A DNA stretch of 6,721 bases. Source: an uncultured Collinsella sp. Its GTDB lineage: Bacteria; Actinomycetota; Coriobacteriia; Coriobacteriales; Coriobacteriaceae. The DNA is taken from the NCBI GenBank assembly GCA_934675795.1, contig CAKURW010000060.1, forward strand, positions 1-6,721, written 5' to 3'. The notes under the pieces were generated by a model. The model saw only the letters and a program-made list of their open reading frames with translations. It was not told the DNA's origin and searched no databases. A program made the translations under genes and the position numbers. Of the stretch, positions 1 through 5,715 are shown piece by piece (positions within the stretch are counted from its first letter, which is position 1; each line of letters begins with the position of its first letter).

Positions 1-66
1 AAGCCGTTTGTCTCCACCCGCATAGCGGGTGGGTTGAAGCTGGCCGCTGCGCGCCCAGCAGACTAA
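1..66 (+). CDS. Possible 3' end of an unrecognised upstream gene
   Basis: Reading frame 1 is open from the left edge and ends at TAA (64-66), giving 21 residues, KPFVSTRIAGGLKLAAARPAD. The composition (basic and Ala-rich at the very C-terminus) is protein-like. A stem-loop that could end transcription starts 14 bases after the stop. I do not recognise the family. A second frame is also open here (to a TGA at 72-74), so openness alone is weak evidence, and the 8-bp inverted repeat at 14-32 would have to lie inside the coding sequence. The alternative is that the whole stretch is intergenic. Confidence 0.3.
   Translation, partial: KPFVSTRIAGGLKLAAARPAD
14..32. repeat. 8-bp inverted repeat with 3-base loop
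   Basis: CCACCCGC, loop ATA, GCGGGTGG: a perfect GC-rich stem of 8 pairs. It is followed by GTTGAAGC, with no T-run, so it is not a standard terminator. With the flanking bases GTCT and TTGAAGC it faintly recalls the hairpin core and TTGAA tail of type I CRISPR repeats, but only one copy is present. It could equally be a dispersed palindromic repeat or lie within the end of an upstream gene. Confidence 0.5.
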
Positions 67-80
67 AGTCTTGAACTCAA

Positions 81-108
81 AGGTGGGACAAATGTCCCAC
101 CTCTTTTG
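81..108 (+). terminator. Candidate terminator hairpin of the upstream gene
   Basis: AGGTGGGACA (81-90), loop AA, TGTCCCACCT (93-102): a perfect 10-bp stem followed by CTTTT, a short T-run. It sits 15 bases after the possible stop codon at 64-66 and about 45 bases before the next -10 box, the expected place for a terminator. The T-run is weak. The very tight, symmetrical palindrome could instead be a protein-binding site or a member of a dispersed repeat family. Confidence 0.5.
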
Positions 109-148
109 AATGCCACCGTTTCCGTACCACAAACAGCAGGGCAATCGC

Positions 149-154
149 TATAAT
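149..154 (+). promoter_or_regulatory. Candidate -10 box for the L,D-transpeptidase gene
   Basis: A perfect TATAAT lies 57 bases before the preferred ATG at 212, giving a predicted transcript start near 161 and a leader of about 50 bases. No good -35 hexamer lies 16-18 bases upstream (the bases there read around TACCAC). The promoter is therefore either helped by an activator or relies on the -10 box. There is no TGn extension. Confidence 0.5.
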
Positions 155-211
155 GCAAGCCCAGTAAAAACACGATGAACCGCAAGGCGAAAATCGAAGG
201 ATATGCATACG

Positions 212-1945
212 ATGTCGCAAAACGATCGAACTCAACTGATTCCCGATCCGCAGCAGCCGAGCAGGCACACCGGCGGCGTTCAGTCACCGCGTCCTATCGC
301 GCCGAGCCACGGTCAGCAGCGTGGTGCGGCAAACGCTTCCCAACGCCCGAACCAGCAGCGGCAGCAGCGTCAACAACGTCAGCAGCGCCAGGCAAACGGC
401 AATGCGCCCAAGCAGCCCCCCACGCACGCTCGAGGCGATCGTGGCCCCACGCGCAAACCCGCCGAGAACAATAAGTCGGGCAAAAAGACGACGCTCTTTG
501 TCGTCCTGGGTCTAATCGTCATTGTCTATATCGTAGGCGTCGTAGCATTTTCGCAGGTAGCCTACCCCAACACCACCATCGCCGGCGTCGATGTCTCGTT
601 CTCCAACGCTTCGTCTGCCGCCACCAAGGTCAACTCGGCTTGGAAGCACTATAAGCTCACCGTGACAGGCGATGACTTTAGCTGGACCTATCAGCCCGAG
701 TCCGATGAACCCATCGTCGACGGTGAAGCTGCTGCAAAAGAAATCATCAACCACAACGAAGCCTTTATTTGGCCGGTCCGCCTTGTGGAATCCTTAAGCG
801 GCAAGACCAAAACAACTGCTACCTCCAACGAAGTCGATCTTGATCAAGACGTCGACCTGTCCATGCTTTCCGACACCTTTGACCAAAAGAAGTTTGAGAA
901 GGATCTGGGCGCCGCCGTCGACGAGTTTAACGAAGGACGTTCGGGCACGTTCGAGGCCAATAGCTCCTATGACGAGCAAGCGGGCAAGTTTACCGTCGAG
1001 AAGGCGCGCTCCAACGAAAAACTCAACCGCGAGCATGTCATTAAATATGCCGAGCTCGAGCTCGCCTCGCTGGCCGAGACCGTAGATCTTTCCAAGCTCG
1101 GCAACGATGCCTATGAGCCACTCAATGGAACGCTGACCGATAATCAGATTCAGGCCGCATGCGATGCCGCCAACAACTTCCTGGGCGTCAACGTGACCCT
1201 CAAGCTCAACGGCGAGGATGCCGGTAAGGTTGATGGCAGCTCCGTGTTGCAGTGGATCAGCTTTGCCGATCCGGCCAACCCCACGCTCGATACGTCGCAG
1301 ATCAGCAGCTGGGCAGCCGAACTCGCCAACGGCTTTAATACCGTGGGCTCCACTCGTTGGTGGACGCGCGCCGATGGCAAGCAGTGCGCCGTCGAAGGCG
1401 GCGACTTTGGTTGGTCCATCGACAGCAGCTCGCTCGCCAAGCAGGTCGAGGACGCCATTAACAACAAGCAGACCGGCGAGATCGAGATCAAGTACTCCCA
1501 GAAGGCCGACACCTTTACCGCAAAGGGAGAGCCCGACTGGAAGGCATACATCGACGTCGACCTGTCCGAGCAGCACGCGCGCTACTATGACGAGAGCGGC
1601 AATATCGTGTGGGAGGCCAACTTTATTTCCGGCAAGCCGGGCGAGGACGCCACCCCCGAAGGCGTGTGGCAGATCAACAGCAACGACGGCGGCAGTACCC
1701 TGATCGGAGCCAAGGACCCCGAGACCGGTAAGCCCAAATACGAAAGCCCGGTGAGCTACTGGATGCCGTTCGAGGGCAATATGATCGGCTTCCACGATGC
1801 CACCTGGCAAAACGACAAGAGCTTCGATAATGCCGAGTCGTACAAGTGGTGCGGCAGCCACGGTTGCATCAACCTGCGCCTGGCAGACGCCAAGGCACTT
1901 CACGACTGCATCAAAGTCGGCCTGTGCGTGGTTGTCCACTCGTAG
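212..1945 (+). CDS. Membrane-anchored L,D-transpeptidase with PG-binding-like domains
   Basis: Predicted to form 3-3 (L,D) cross-links in peptidoglycan or attach proteins to it, acting outside the membrane. The 577-residue product has a Gln/Arg/Pro-rich cytoplasmic tail (1-92), one transmembrane segment (about 93-117), extracellular regions resembling the PG_binding_4 fold (about 120-300 and 310-425, the latter ending in a GGDFGWSID motif), and a C-terminal YkuD catalytic domain (about 445-577). The active-site signature is clear: His528, then SHGCIN with catalytic Cys552. Start choice: ATG at 212 is preferred over the in-frame ATG at 203, because GAAGG (196-200) is only 2 bases from the latter and 11 from the former. 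This domain order is common in Firmicutes and Actinobacteria. Such enzymes can make cells less sensitive to beta-lactams that block D,D-transpeptidases, but that is family knowledge only. Four extracellular Cys besides the catalytic one (317, 392, 547, 566) plus Cys572 are unusual. The gene looks monocistronic, with a 132-base gap after it. Confidence 0.93.
   Translation: MSQNDRTQLIPDPQQPSRHTGGVQSPRPIAPSHGQQRGAANASQRPNQQRQQRQQRQQRQANGNAPKQPPTHARGDRGPTRKPAENNKSGKKTTLFVVLGLIVIVYIVGVVAFSQVAYPNTTIAGVDVSFSNASSAATKVNSAWKHYKLTVTGDDFSWTYQPESDEPIVDGEAAAKEIINHNEAFIWPVRLVESLSGKTKTTATSNEVDLDQDVDLSMLSDTFDQKKFEKDLGAAVDEFNEGRSGTFEANSSYDEQAGKFTVEKARSNEKLNREHVIKYAELELASLAETVDLSKLGNDAYEPLNGTLTDNQIQAACDAANNFLGVNVTLKLNGEDAGKVDGSSVLQWISFADPANPTLDTSQISSWAAELANGFNTVGSTRWWTRADGKQCAVEGGDFGWSIDSSSLAKQVEDAINNKQTGEIEIKYSQKADTFTAKGEPDWKAYIDVDLSEQHARYYDESGNIVWEANFISGKPGEDATPEGVWQINSNDGGSTLIGAKDPETGKPKYESPVSYWMPFEGNMIGFHDATWQNDKSFDNAESYKWCGSHGCINLRLADAKALHDCIKVGLCVVVHS
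353..388 (+). repeat. Four tandem 9-base units encoding QQR
   Basis: Four consecutive codon triplets, each spelling Gln-Gln-Arg, occupy residues 48-59 of the L,D-transpeptidase and are followed by one more Gln codon. The units differ at synonymous positions (CAGCAGCGG, CAGCAGCGT, CAACAACGT, CAGCAGCGC). This points to an old repeat kept at the protein level rather than a fresh slippage product. It lies in the predicted cytoplasmic tail. Confidence 0.9.
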
Positions 1946-2013
1946 TGCAACGCGCGCATTCCTACAACGTGGAACCGCTGCGACCAATCTAACAGTTCCG
2001 AAAGAAACCGTCC

Positions 2014-2043
2014 TATGCGCCCGCCCCAACCGGTGGGCGCATA
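2014..2043. promoter_or_regulatory. 12-bp hairpin overlapping the transporter promoter
   Basis: Bases 2014-2025 pair with 2032-2043 (TATGCGCCCGCC against GGTGGGCGCATA, one G-T pair), leaving the loop CCAACC. The right foot of the stem supplies the first two bases of the TATAAT box. In RNA from the upstream gene it could act as a terminator, although the bases after it (TAATTATCGAGG) are not a proper T-run. In DNA it covers the -35/-10 region and could be an operator. No repressor gene is visible in the window. Confidence 0.5.
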
Positions 2044-2047
2044 TAAT
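2042..2047 (+). promoter_or_regulatory. Candidate -10 box for the transporter operon
   Basis: A perfect TATAAT 31 bases before the ATG at 2078. Transcription would start near 2054, giving a leader of about 24 bases that just holds the ribosome binding site. The expected -35 position (about 2019-2024, GCCCGC) is GC-rich and unlike TTGACA, so the promoter may need an activator or be weak. The neighbouring hairpin overlaps it. Confidence 0.5.
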
Positions 2048-2065
2048 TATCGAGGTTCTTTCTAT

Positions 2066-2072
2066 AAAGGAG
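2066..2072 (+). promoter_or_regulatory. Ribosome binding site that fixes the adaptor start
   Basis: AAAGGAG, followed by 5 bases and ATG at 2078. It decides between this start and the in-frame ATG at 2015, which has no such site and lies inside the hairpin, upstream of the -10 box. Confidence 0.8.
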
Positions 2073-2077
2073 ACGCT

Positions 2078-3511
2078 ATGCCGAATGTCCCCACCATCAC
2101 CCCGGGCGCGGATGATACCGAGCGCACGCCCGAAGATGCCACCGAAACGATTCCTCTGATTACAAACGCGCACACCGACAAGCAGAGCGGACGCACGAAC
2201 GATACGGTCGAGATTTCCGATGAAGAGGCATATGCCAAGCTCAAGGCAAAACGCGCCGAACGTCGACGCAAAAAGCTGATTCGACGCGGTATTGCCGCCG
2301 GCGTCGTAGGTGCCATCGCGCTCATTGCCATTGTCGCTACCCTGGTTCTCAATGCGCAGCCACAGGGAGCTAGCGGGCCTGTGACCGACATGGTGACCGA
2401 GGGCACGTTTACCACAACGGTCGAGGCGAAAGGCCAGCTCAAACCCATTTCGTCCTCAGTGGTCTCCCCTTCTGTCGACGGCACGGTCGATTCGATCAAC
2501 GTGCAGGCAGGCCAATCCGTCAGCGAGGGCGACGTGCTTATGACCATTAAAAACGACGAGCTCGATCGCAACATTGCCGAGGCGCAGCGTGCAGTTGCAG
2601 CCGCCCAGGAAGACCTCACCAACGCGCAGAAAGCCGCCGCTGTCGCGCAGGCCACCCCAACGACGGACGTCGATGGAGCTTCCGCAGCGGCTGGCGTCTC
2701 TGACGCATCAGCGGACACGAACGCCGTATCGGCCGCGCAGCGCAGCCTCGCTTCGTCCCAGGCAAACCTAGACCAGGCGAACGCCAAGGCCGCCAGTCGC
2801 ACGGTCACGGCCCCGAGCTCGGGTAGCATCGTGGAGCTTAACGCCAAGGTGGGCGCCACGGTAACAGGCGGCATGATCATGGGCGAAAGCGATACGAGCG
2901 GCGGCAAGCAGTGCATGCAGATCGCCGACCTATCCAAGATGAAGGTGACCGTGCAGGTGGGCGAAAAGGACATCGCCAAGATCGCCGTTGGGCAGAGCGC
3001 CAACGTCACGTATCCCGCGTTTCCCGATATCGTGAGCCAGGGAACCGTCACGGCTATCGCGTCGGTGGCAAACTCCGACGCCGCCAACGGCGGCGACAGC
3101 GTGACCTTTAACGTCGACATCCTCATCGAGGCGCCCGACGCGCGCCTGAAGCCGGGCATGACGGCCGAGGTCTCGGTGGTGACCGAGCAGCTCGACGACG
3201 TGGTGATGGTGCCGACGATGGCGCTCATGACCGAAGACGGCGAACACTATTACGTCAACGTGGCAACCGATGACGAGGGCAAGCAAACCCGTCGCGTGAA
3301 GGTGACCGTCGTGACGCAAAACGACAACGAAGCCGTAGTCGGCAAGACACAGGTCAAGCGCGACGACCAGGGCAACGAGATCAACCCCAACGTGCCGGTT
3401 ACCAAGCTGCGCGATGGCGACACCCTCGTCATGGACACCGGAGCGGACGCAACGGCTGACGGCGGCTACAGCGCGGATTCGGGCAGCATGTCTGACGATG
3501 AGGGCATGTAA
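2078..3511 (+). CDS. MacA/HlyD-family membrane-fusion adaptor of an ABC exporter
   Basis: Adaptor subunit expected to sit on the outer face of the membrane and connect with the permease encoded two genes downstream. The 477-residue product has a charged cytoplasmic tail (1-70, ending in a run of Lys and Arg), one transmembrane helix (about 71-92), and a first lipoyl-like half (about 132-160, GTVDSINVQAGQSVSEGDVL). A short Ala/Gln-rich helical hairpin (about 160-240) is broken by an Ala/Asp/Thr linker. The second lipoyl half is about 241-265 and the beta-barrel/membrane-proximal region about 286-455, including LKPGMTAEV at 357-365. The last 25 residues are an acidic Gly/Ser/Asp tail. The hairpin is short, as expected where there is no TolC to reach. 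The start at 2078 is fixed by AAAGGAG. The stop TAA shares its last A with the next gene's ATG. The family match is sure; the substrate is unknown. Gram-positive relatives such as YknX handle peptides or toxins. Confidence 0.92.
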   Translation: MPNVPTITPGADDTERTPEDATETIPLITNAHTDKQSGRTNDTVEISDEEAYAKLKAKRAERRRKKLIRRGIAAGVVGAIALIAIVATLVLNAQPQGASGPVTDMVTEGTFTTTVEAKGQLKPISSSVVSPSVDGTVDSINVQAGQSVSEGDVLMTIKNDELDRNIAEAQRAVAAAQEDLTNAQKAAAVAQATPTTDVDGASAAAGVSDASADTNAVSAAQRSLASSQANLDQANAKAASRTVTAPSSGSIVELNAKVGATVTGGMIMGESDTSGGKQCMQIADLSKMKVTVQVGEKDIAKIAVGQSANVTYPAFPDIVSQGTVTAIASVANSDAANGGDSVTFNVDILIEAPDARLKPGMTAEVSVVTEQLDDVVMVPTMALMTEDGEHYYVNVATDDEGKQTRRVKVTVVTQNDNEAVVGKTQVKRDDQGNEINPNVPVTKLRDGDTLVMDTGADATADGGYSADSGSMSDDEGM

Positions 3512-4284
3512 TGCGTCCCGTTATCGACATCCGCAACGTGCACCGCATCTTTGAGAGCGAGGCGGGGTGCGCCCACATCCTGCATAACGTGAGCCTGGCA
3601 GTGAATCCCGGCGAGTTCGTCGCCATTACCGGCCCCTCGGGCTCGGGCAAATCAACGCTCATGAACATCCTAGGCTGCCTGGATAAGCCGACGGCGGGCG
3701 ACTACTACCTGCAAGGGCTCAACGTGGCCGAGCTCGATGATGACGAGCTCACCGAAGTTCGCGCCCTGAGCATTGGCTTTGTCTTTCAGAGCTTCAACCT
3801 GCTGCCGCGCCTGTCGGTTATCGAAAACGTCATGCTGCCGCTGGCCTACACCAATGTGCCCCGTAGCCAGCGCGAACTGCGCGCCGTGCACGCGCTGCAG
3901 GCTGTCACGCTGCCCGTTCACCACTGGGACCACCGCATATCCGAGCTCTCGGGCGGCCAGATGCAGCGTGTCGCCATCGCACGCGCCCTCGTCAATGACC
4001 CGCCCATCATTCTGGCCGACGAGCCGACGGGGAACCTTGACTCCGCCACCGGAGCGCTTGTGATGGAGACCTTCCATAGACTTCAGGAGCGCGGCAAAAC
4101 CATCGTGCTCATCACACACGACCCTGGCATCGCCGCCGAGGCCGACCGTGCCGTGACCATCCGCGACGGTCGCATTCACGACGGCGCGTATATTCCACAT
4201 GCACCGCGGACCCTGCGCAGCGCCGTAGATAGCCTGCCCATGATTTCCGCCTCCGCCAACCCGCCGAAAGGAGTGGTGGCATGA
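3511..4284 (+). CDS. MacB/LolD-type ABC transporter ATP-binding protein
   Basis: Cytoplasmic ATPase that powers the adaptor/permease complex. All nucleotide-binding motifs are intact in the 257 residues: Walker [10 protein letters not shown] (41-49), Q-loop Gln93 in [11 protein letters not shown], signature LSGGQ (146-150), Walker B IILADE (166-171), D-loop GNLD, and H-loop His203. The FQSFNLLP and [10 protein letters not shown] wording is typical of the MacB/LolD/FtsE branch. The last 30 or so residues extend beyond the usual ATPase core and have no recognised motif. The start ATG overlaps the adaptor's TAA by one base, with GAGGG (3500-3504) six bases upstream, so it is translationally coupled. 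In Gram-negative MacB the ATPase and permease are fused; here they are separate, the arrangement usual in Gram-positive systems (YknY-type). Confidence 0.96.
   Translation: MRPVIDIRNVHRIFESEAGCAHILHNVSLAVNPGEFVAITGPSGSGKSTLMNILGCLDKPTAGDYYLQGLNVAELDDDELTEVRALSIGFVFQSFNLLPRLSVIENVMLPLAYTNVPRSQRELRAVHALQAVTLPVHHWDHRISELSGGQMQRVAIARALVNDPPIILADEPTGNLDSATGALVMETFHRLQERGKTIVLITHDPGIAAEADRAVTIRDGRIHDGAYIPHAPRTLRSAVDSLPMISASANPPKGVVA
4267..4273 (+). promoter_or_regulatory. Ribosome binding site of the permease gene
   Basis: AAAGGAG, seven bases before ATG 4281, embedded in the last codons of the ATPase gene. It supports this start and indicates initiation at the overlap rather than simple read-through. 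Confidence 0.8.
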
Positions 4285-5495
4285 GCGCCCGCGATCTCAT
4301 CCAGGAAGCCCTTCACTCGCTCGAAGCCAACAAGGGGCGCAGCCTGCTCACCATCCTGGGCATTGTCATCGGCATCGCCTCGGTTATCGCCATGACTTCG
4401 CTCATCGGCGGCATCCAAAACAGTCTGGTCAACAGTCTGGGCCTCAATGCGGCACGCATGGTGCAAATCTATTCGTCGCAAGAACTCACCGAGTCGGACA
4501 TCGAGAAGCTTCAAAAACTGGTGCCGCAGATAGAGCAGATCGGCATTGTCGACAGCGCGTATACCGAGTACAAGACCGGCGATAAAAGCTATACCGTCAT
4601 GGCACAGGGTGTCGATAGCAACATGCTCGACGCCGTGGGGGCCGGCAAGCTCGTTGCGGGGCGCACCTATTCCCAGGCCGAGTCCCAATCAGGCTCGCGC
4701 GTGGCGCTCATCAGCCGCGGCGGCGCCGATCAGCTTTACGGCAACGAACAGGATGCGCTGGGGAAAACCATCAAGGTGTCCAACGGGGAGGTGCAGATTG
4801 TAGGCGTGATTGATGGCGGCAGCGACTCAATGGGCTCGCTCACGCTGTATATGCCACGCGAAACCATCTCCGGTCTGTTTGGCGATGAGAATCCTTCATT
4901 CCCCAGCGTGACGGCACTTGCCACCGAGGGCACGGACATGGATGAGCTCTGTAAGACCATCGAGTCCAAGGTGCGCGCGATGAAGGGCATCGAGGGGGAG
5001 GATGAGTACGACAGCGTATCGGCGACATCCATGAAAAGCGCCATAGATGCACTCAACTCCTTTATGGGCGCGTTCTCGCTCATCATGGGTGCCGTCGCCA
5101 GCATCTCGCTGCTTGTCGGCGGTATCGGCATTATGAATATGATGCTTACCAACGTAACGGAGCGCATACGCGAGATCGGCATCCGCCGTGCCCTGGGCGC
5201 CAGTCGTCGCGATATCACCGCGCAGTTTTTGGCCGAGTCTTCGGCGCTGTGTGTCACCGGTGGCCTACTGGGTGTCCTGATAGGCTATCTGCTGGCCTGG
5301 GCTCTTGCGATGTTTGCCGCAGGATCAGGGGTTCTAAGCGAGCTCGGTGCCAGCGGGCAAATCTCACCGAGCTTTTCAATCGCCACGGTGTTGCTGGCCT
5401 TCGCCGTCTCCGTCGGCATCGGCGTAATCTTTGGCTTCTACCCCGCTCGCCGCGCGGCAAAGCTCGATCCTGTCGAATGTCTGCGCTACCAGTAA
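4281..5495 (+). CDS. MacB/FtsX-family ABC transporter permease
   Basis: Membrane subunit of the exporter, 404 residues, with the four-helix MacB/FtsX plan. There is a first helix at about 21-45 after a short amphipathic start, a large extracytoplasmic domain (about 46-262, MacB_PCD-like), then helices at about 264-289, 320-347 and 366-388. Family marks are present: VTERIREIGIRRALGASRRDI (292-312) after the second helix, a Gly-rich third helix (GGLLGVLIG), and the terminal GFYPARRAAKLDPVECLRY. Such proteins move substrates by coupling ATPase motion to the outer domain (mechanotransmission), rather than by a classic channel. The start overlaps the ATPase stop (ATGA, 4281-4284). The product is complete with no missing element. 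The family call is firm; the cargo (macrolide, peptide, lipid or other) cannot be told. No terminator with a T-run follows; the 77-bp palindrome begins 8 bases after the stop. Confidence 0.95.
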   Translation: MSARDLIQEALHSLEANKGRSLLTILGIVIGIASVIAMTSLIGGIQNSLVNSLGLNAARMVQIYSSQELTESDIEKLQKLVPQIEQIGIVDSAYTEYKTGDKSYTVMAQGVDSNMLDAVGAGKLVAGRTYSQAESQSGSRVALISRGGADQLYGNEQDALGKTIKVSNGEVQIVGVIDGGSDSMGSLTLYMPRETISGLFGDENPSFPSVTALATEGTDMDELCKTIESKVRAMKGIEGEDEYDSVSATSMKSAIDALNSFMGAFSLIMGAVASISLLVGGIGIMNMMLTNVTERIREIGIRRALGASRRDITAQFLAESSALCVTGGLLGVLIGYLLAWALAMFAAGSGVLSELGASGQISPSFSIATVLLAFAVSVGIGVIFGFYPARRAAKLDPVECLRYQ

Positions 5496-5503
5496 GCCAC
5501 CAC

Positions 5504-5580
5504 CAACAAGTTGCGGTGAATTAGGGACTGAATATGCTATCTAGCAGCAAAAACAGACACTATTTCACCGCAACTTATTG
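5504..5580. repeat. 77-bp imperfect palindrome, MITE- or REP-like
   Basis: Bases 5504-5523 match the reverse complement of 5561-5580 at 18 of 20 positions, including a perfect 13-base core AAGTTGCGGTGAA / TTCACCGCAACTT. The symmetry continues inward more loosely (10 of 15), so 35-base arms surround a 7-base centre. A small alternative stem TGCTA/TAGCA (5535-5539 with 5542-5546) sits in the middle. No T-run follows on either strand, so it is not a normal terminator, and I see no clear target-site duplication. It could be a miniature mobile element, a dispersed palindromic repeat, or a structure that ends or protects the two converging transcripts. Confidence 0.75.
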
Positions 5581-5706
5581 AAGGGCTGCTTGCGCCAGTT
5601 CCGGGCGTCGTCCTCGAGCTAATGGCGGGTGACGGGCTTGTACGGCTCGAGCTTACTCGAGGCGCTCCTCCTCGCGGGCGGGAGGGCGCGCAGGCGCGGC
5701 GAGCGC
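5581..5706. other. GC-rich convergent spacer
   Basis: This stretch separates the transporter operon from the cobalamin genes. No complete gene is visible. It holds three CTCGAG sites; two of them (5646-5651 and 5656-5661) can pair across a CTTA loop. A CCTCC...GGAGG pairing and the larger hairpin at 5686-5715 follow. The first 60 bases are 67% GC by hand count, closer to the cobalamin block than to most of the transporter genes. Confidence 0.5.
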
Positions 5707-5715
5707 CTAGCGCGC
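5686..5715 (-). terminator. GC-rich hairpin at the end of cobK
   Basis: GCGCGCAGGCGC (5686-5697), loop GGCGA, GCGCCT-A-GCGCGC (5703-5715): 12 pairs with one bulged A at 5709. The stem straddles the cobK stop codon (5707-5709). No T-run follows on the minus strand, so if it terminates transcription it does so by stem strength alone, as proposed for many high-GC actinobacterial terminators. A chance fold is possible in DNA this rich in GC. Confidence 0.4.

Noticed and set aside
77..208. Minus-strand 43-residue reading frame with a hydrophobic stretch followed by RKR, resembling a small membrane protein
   Set aside because: It is antisense to the transpeptidase promoter and leader, its end is made of the palindrome at 81-102, and no ribosome binding site was apparent.
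203..211. Upstream in-frame ATG at 203 as start of the L,D-transpeptidase
   Set aside because: The only ribosome-binding-like stretch, GAAGG at 196-200, is 2 bases away, too close; it suits the ATG at 212.
1971..1999. GGAAC/GTTCC inverted repeat as terminator of the transpeptidase gene
   Set aside because: Only 5 pairs with a 19-base loop and no T-run; expected by chance.
2015..2077. ATG at 2015 as start of the adaptor, adding 21 residues
   Set aside because: It lies inside a hairpin and upstream of the -10 box, has no ribosome binding site, and the added residues are not family-like; ATG 2078 has AAAGGAG.
794..2173. Long minus-strand open frame (459 codons) opposite the transpeptidase gene
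   Set aside because: Shadow of the codon bias of the real gene: low-complexity Val/Gly/Leu/Ala composition and no family motifs, while the + strand protein has full catalytic motifs.
2062..3228. Long minus-strand open frame (388 codons) opposite the adaptor gene
   Set aside because: Ser/Ala/Thr-rich mirror of the adaptor codons without any recognisable motif.
5580..5660. Short minus-strand peptide-like stretches (EPYKPVTRH, LEDDARNWRKQPFNK) suggesting a decayed gene in the spacer
   Set aside because: They look protein-like but are broken by a stop, very short and match no family I recognise; not enough for a pseudogene call.
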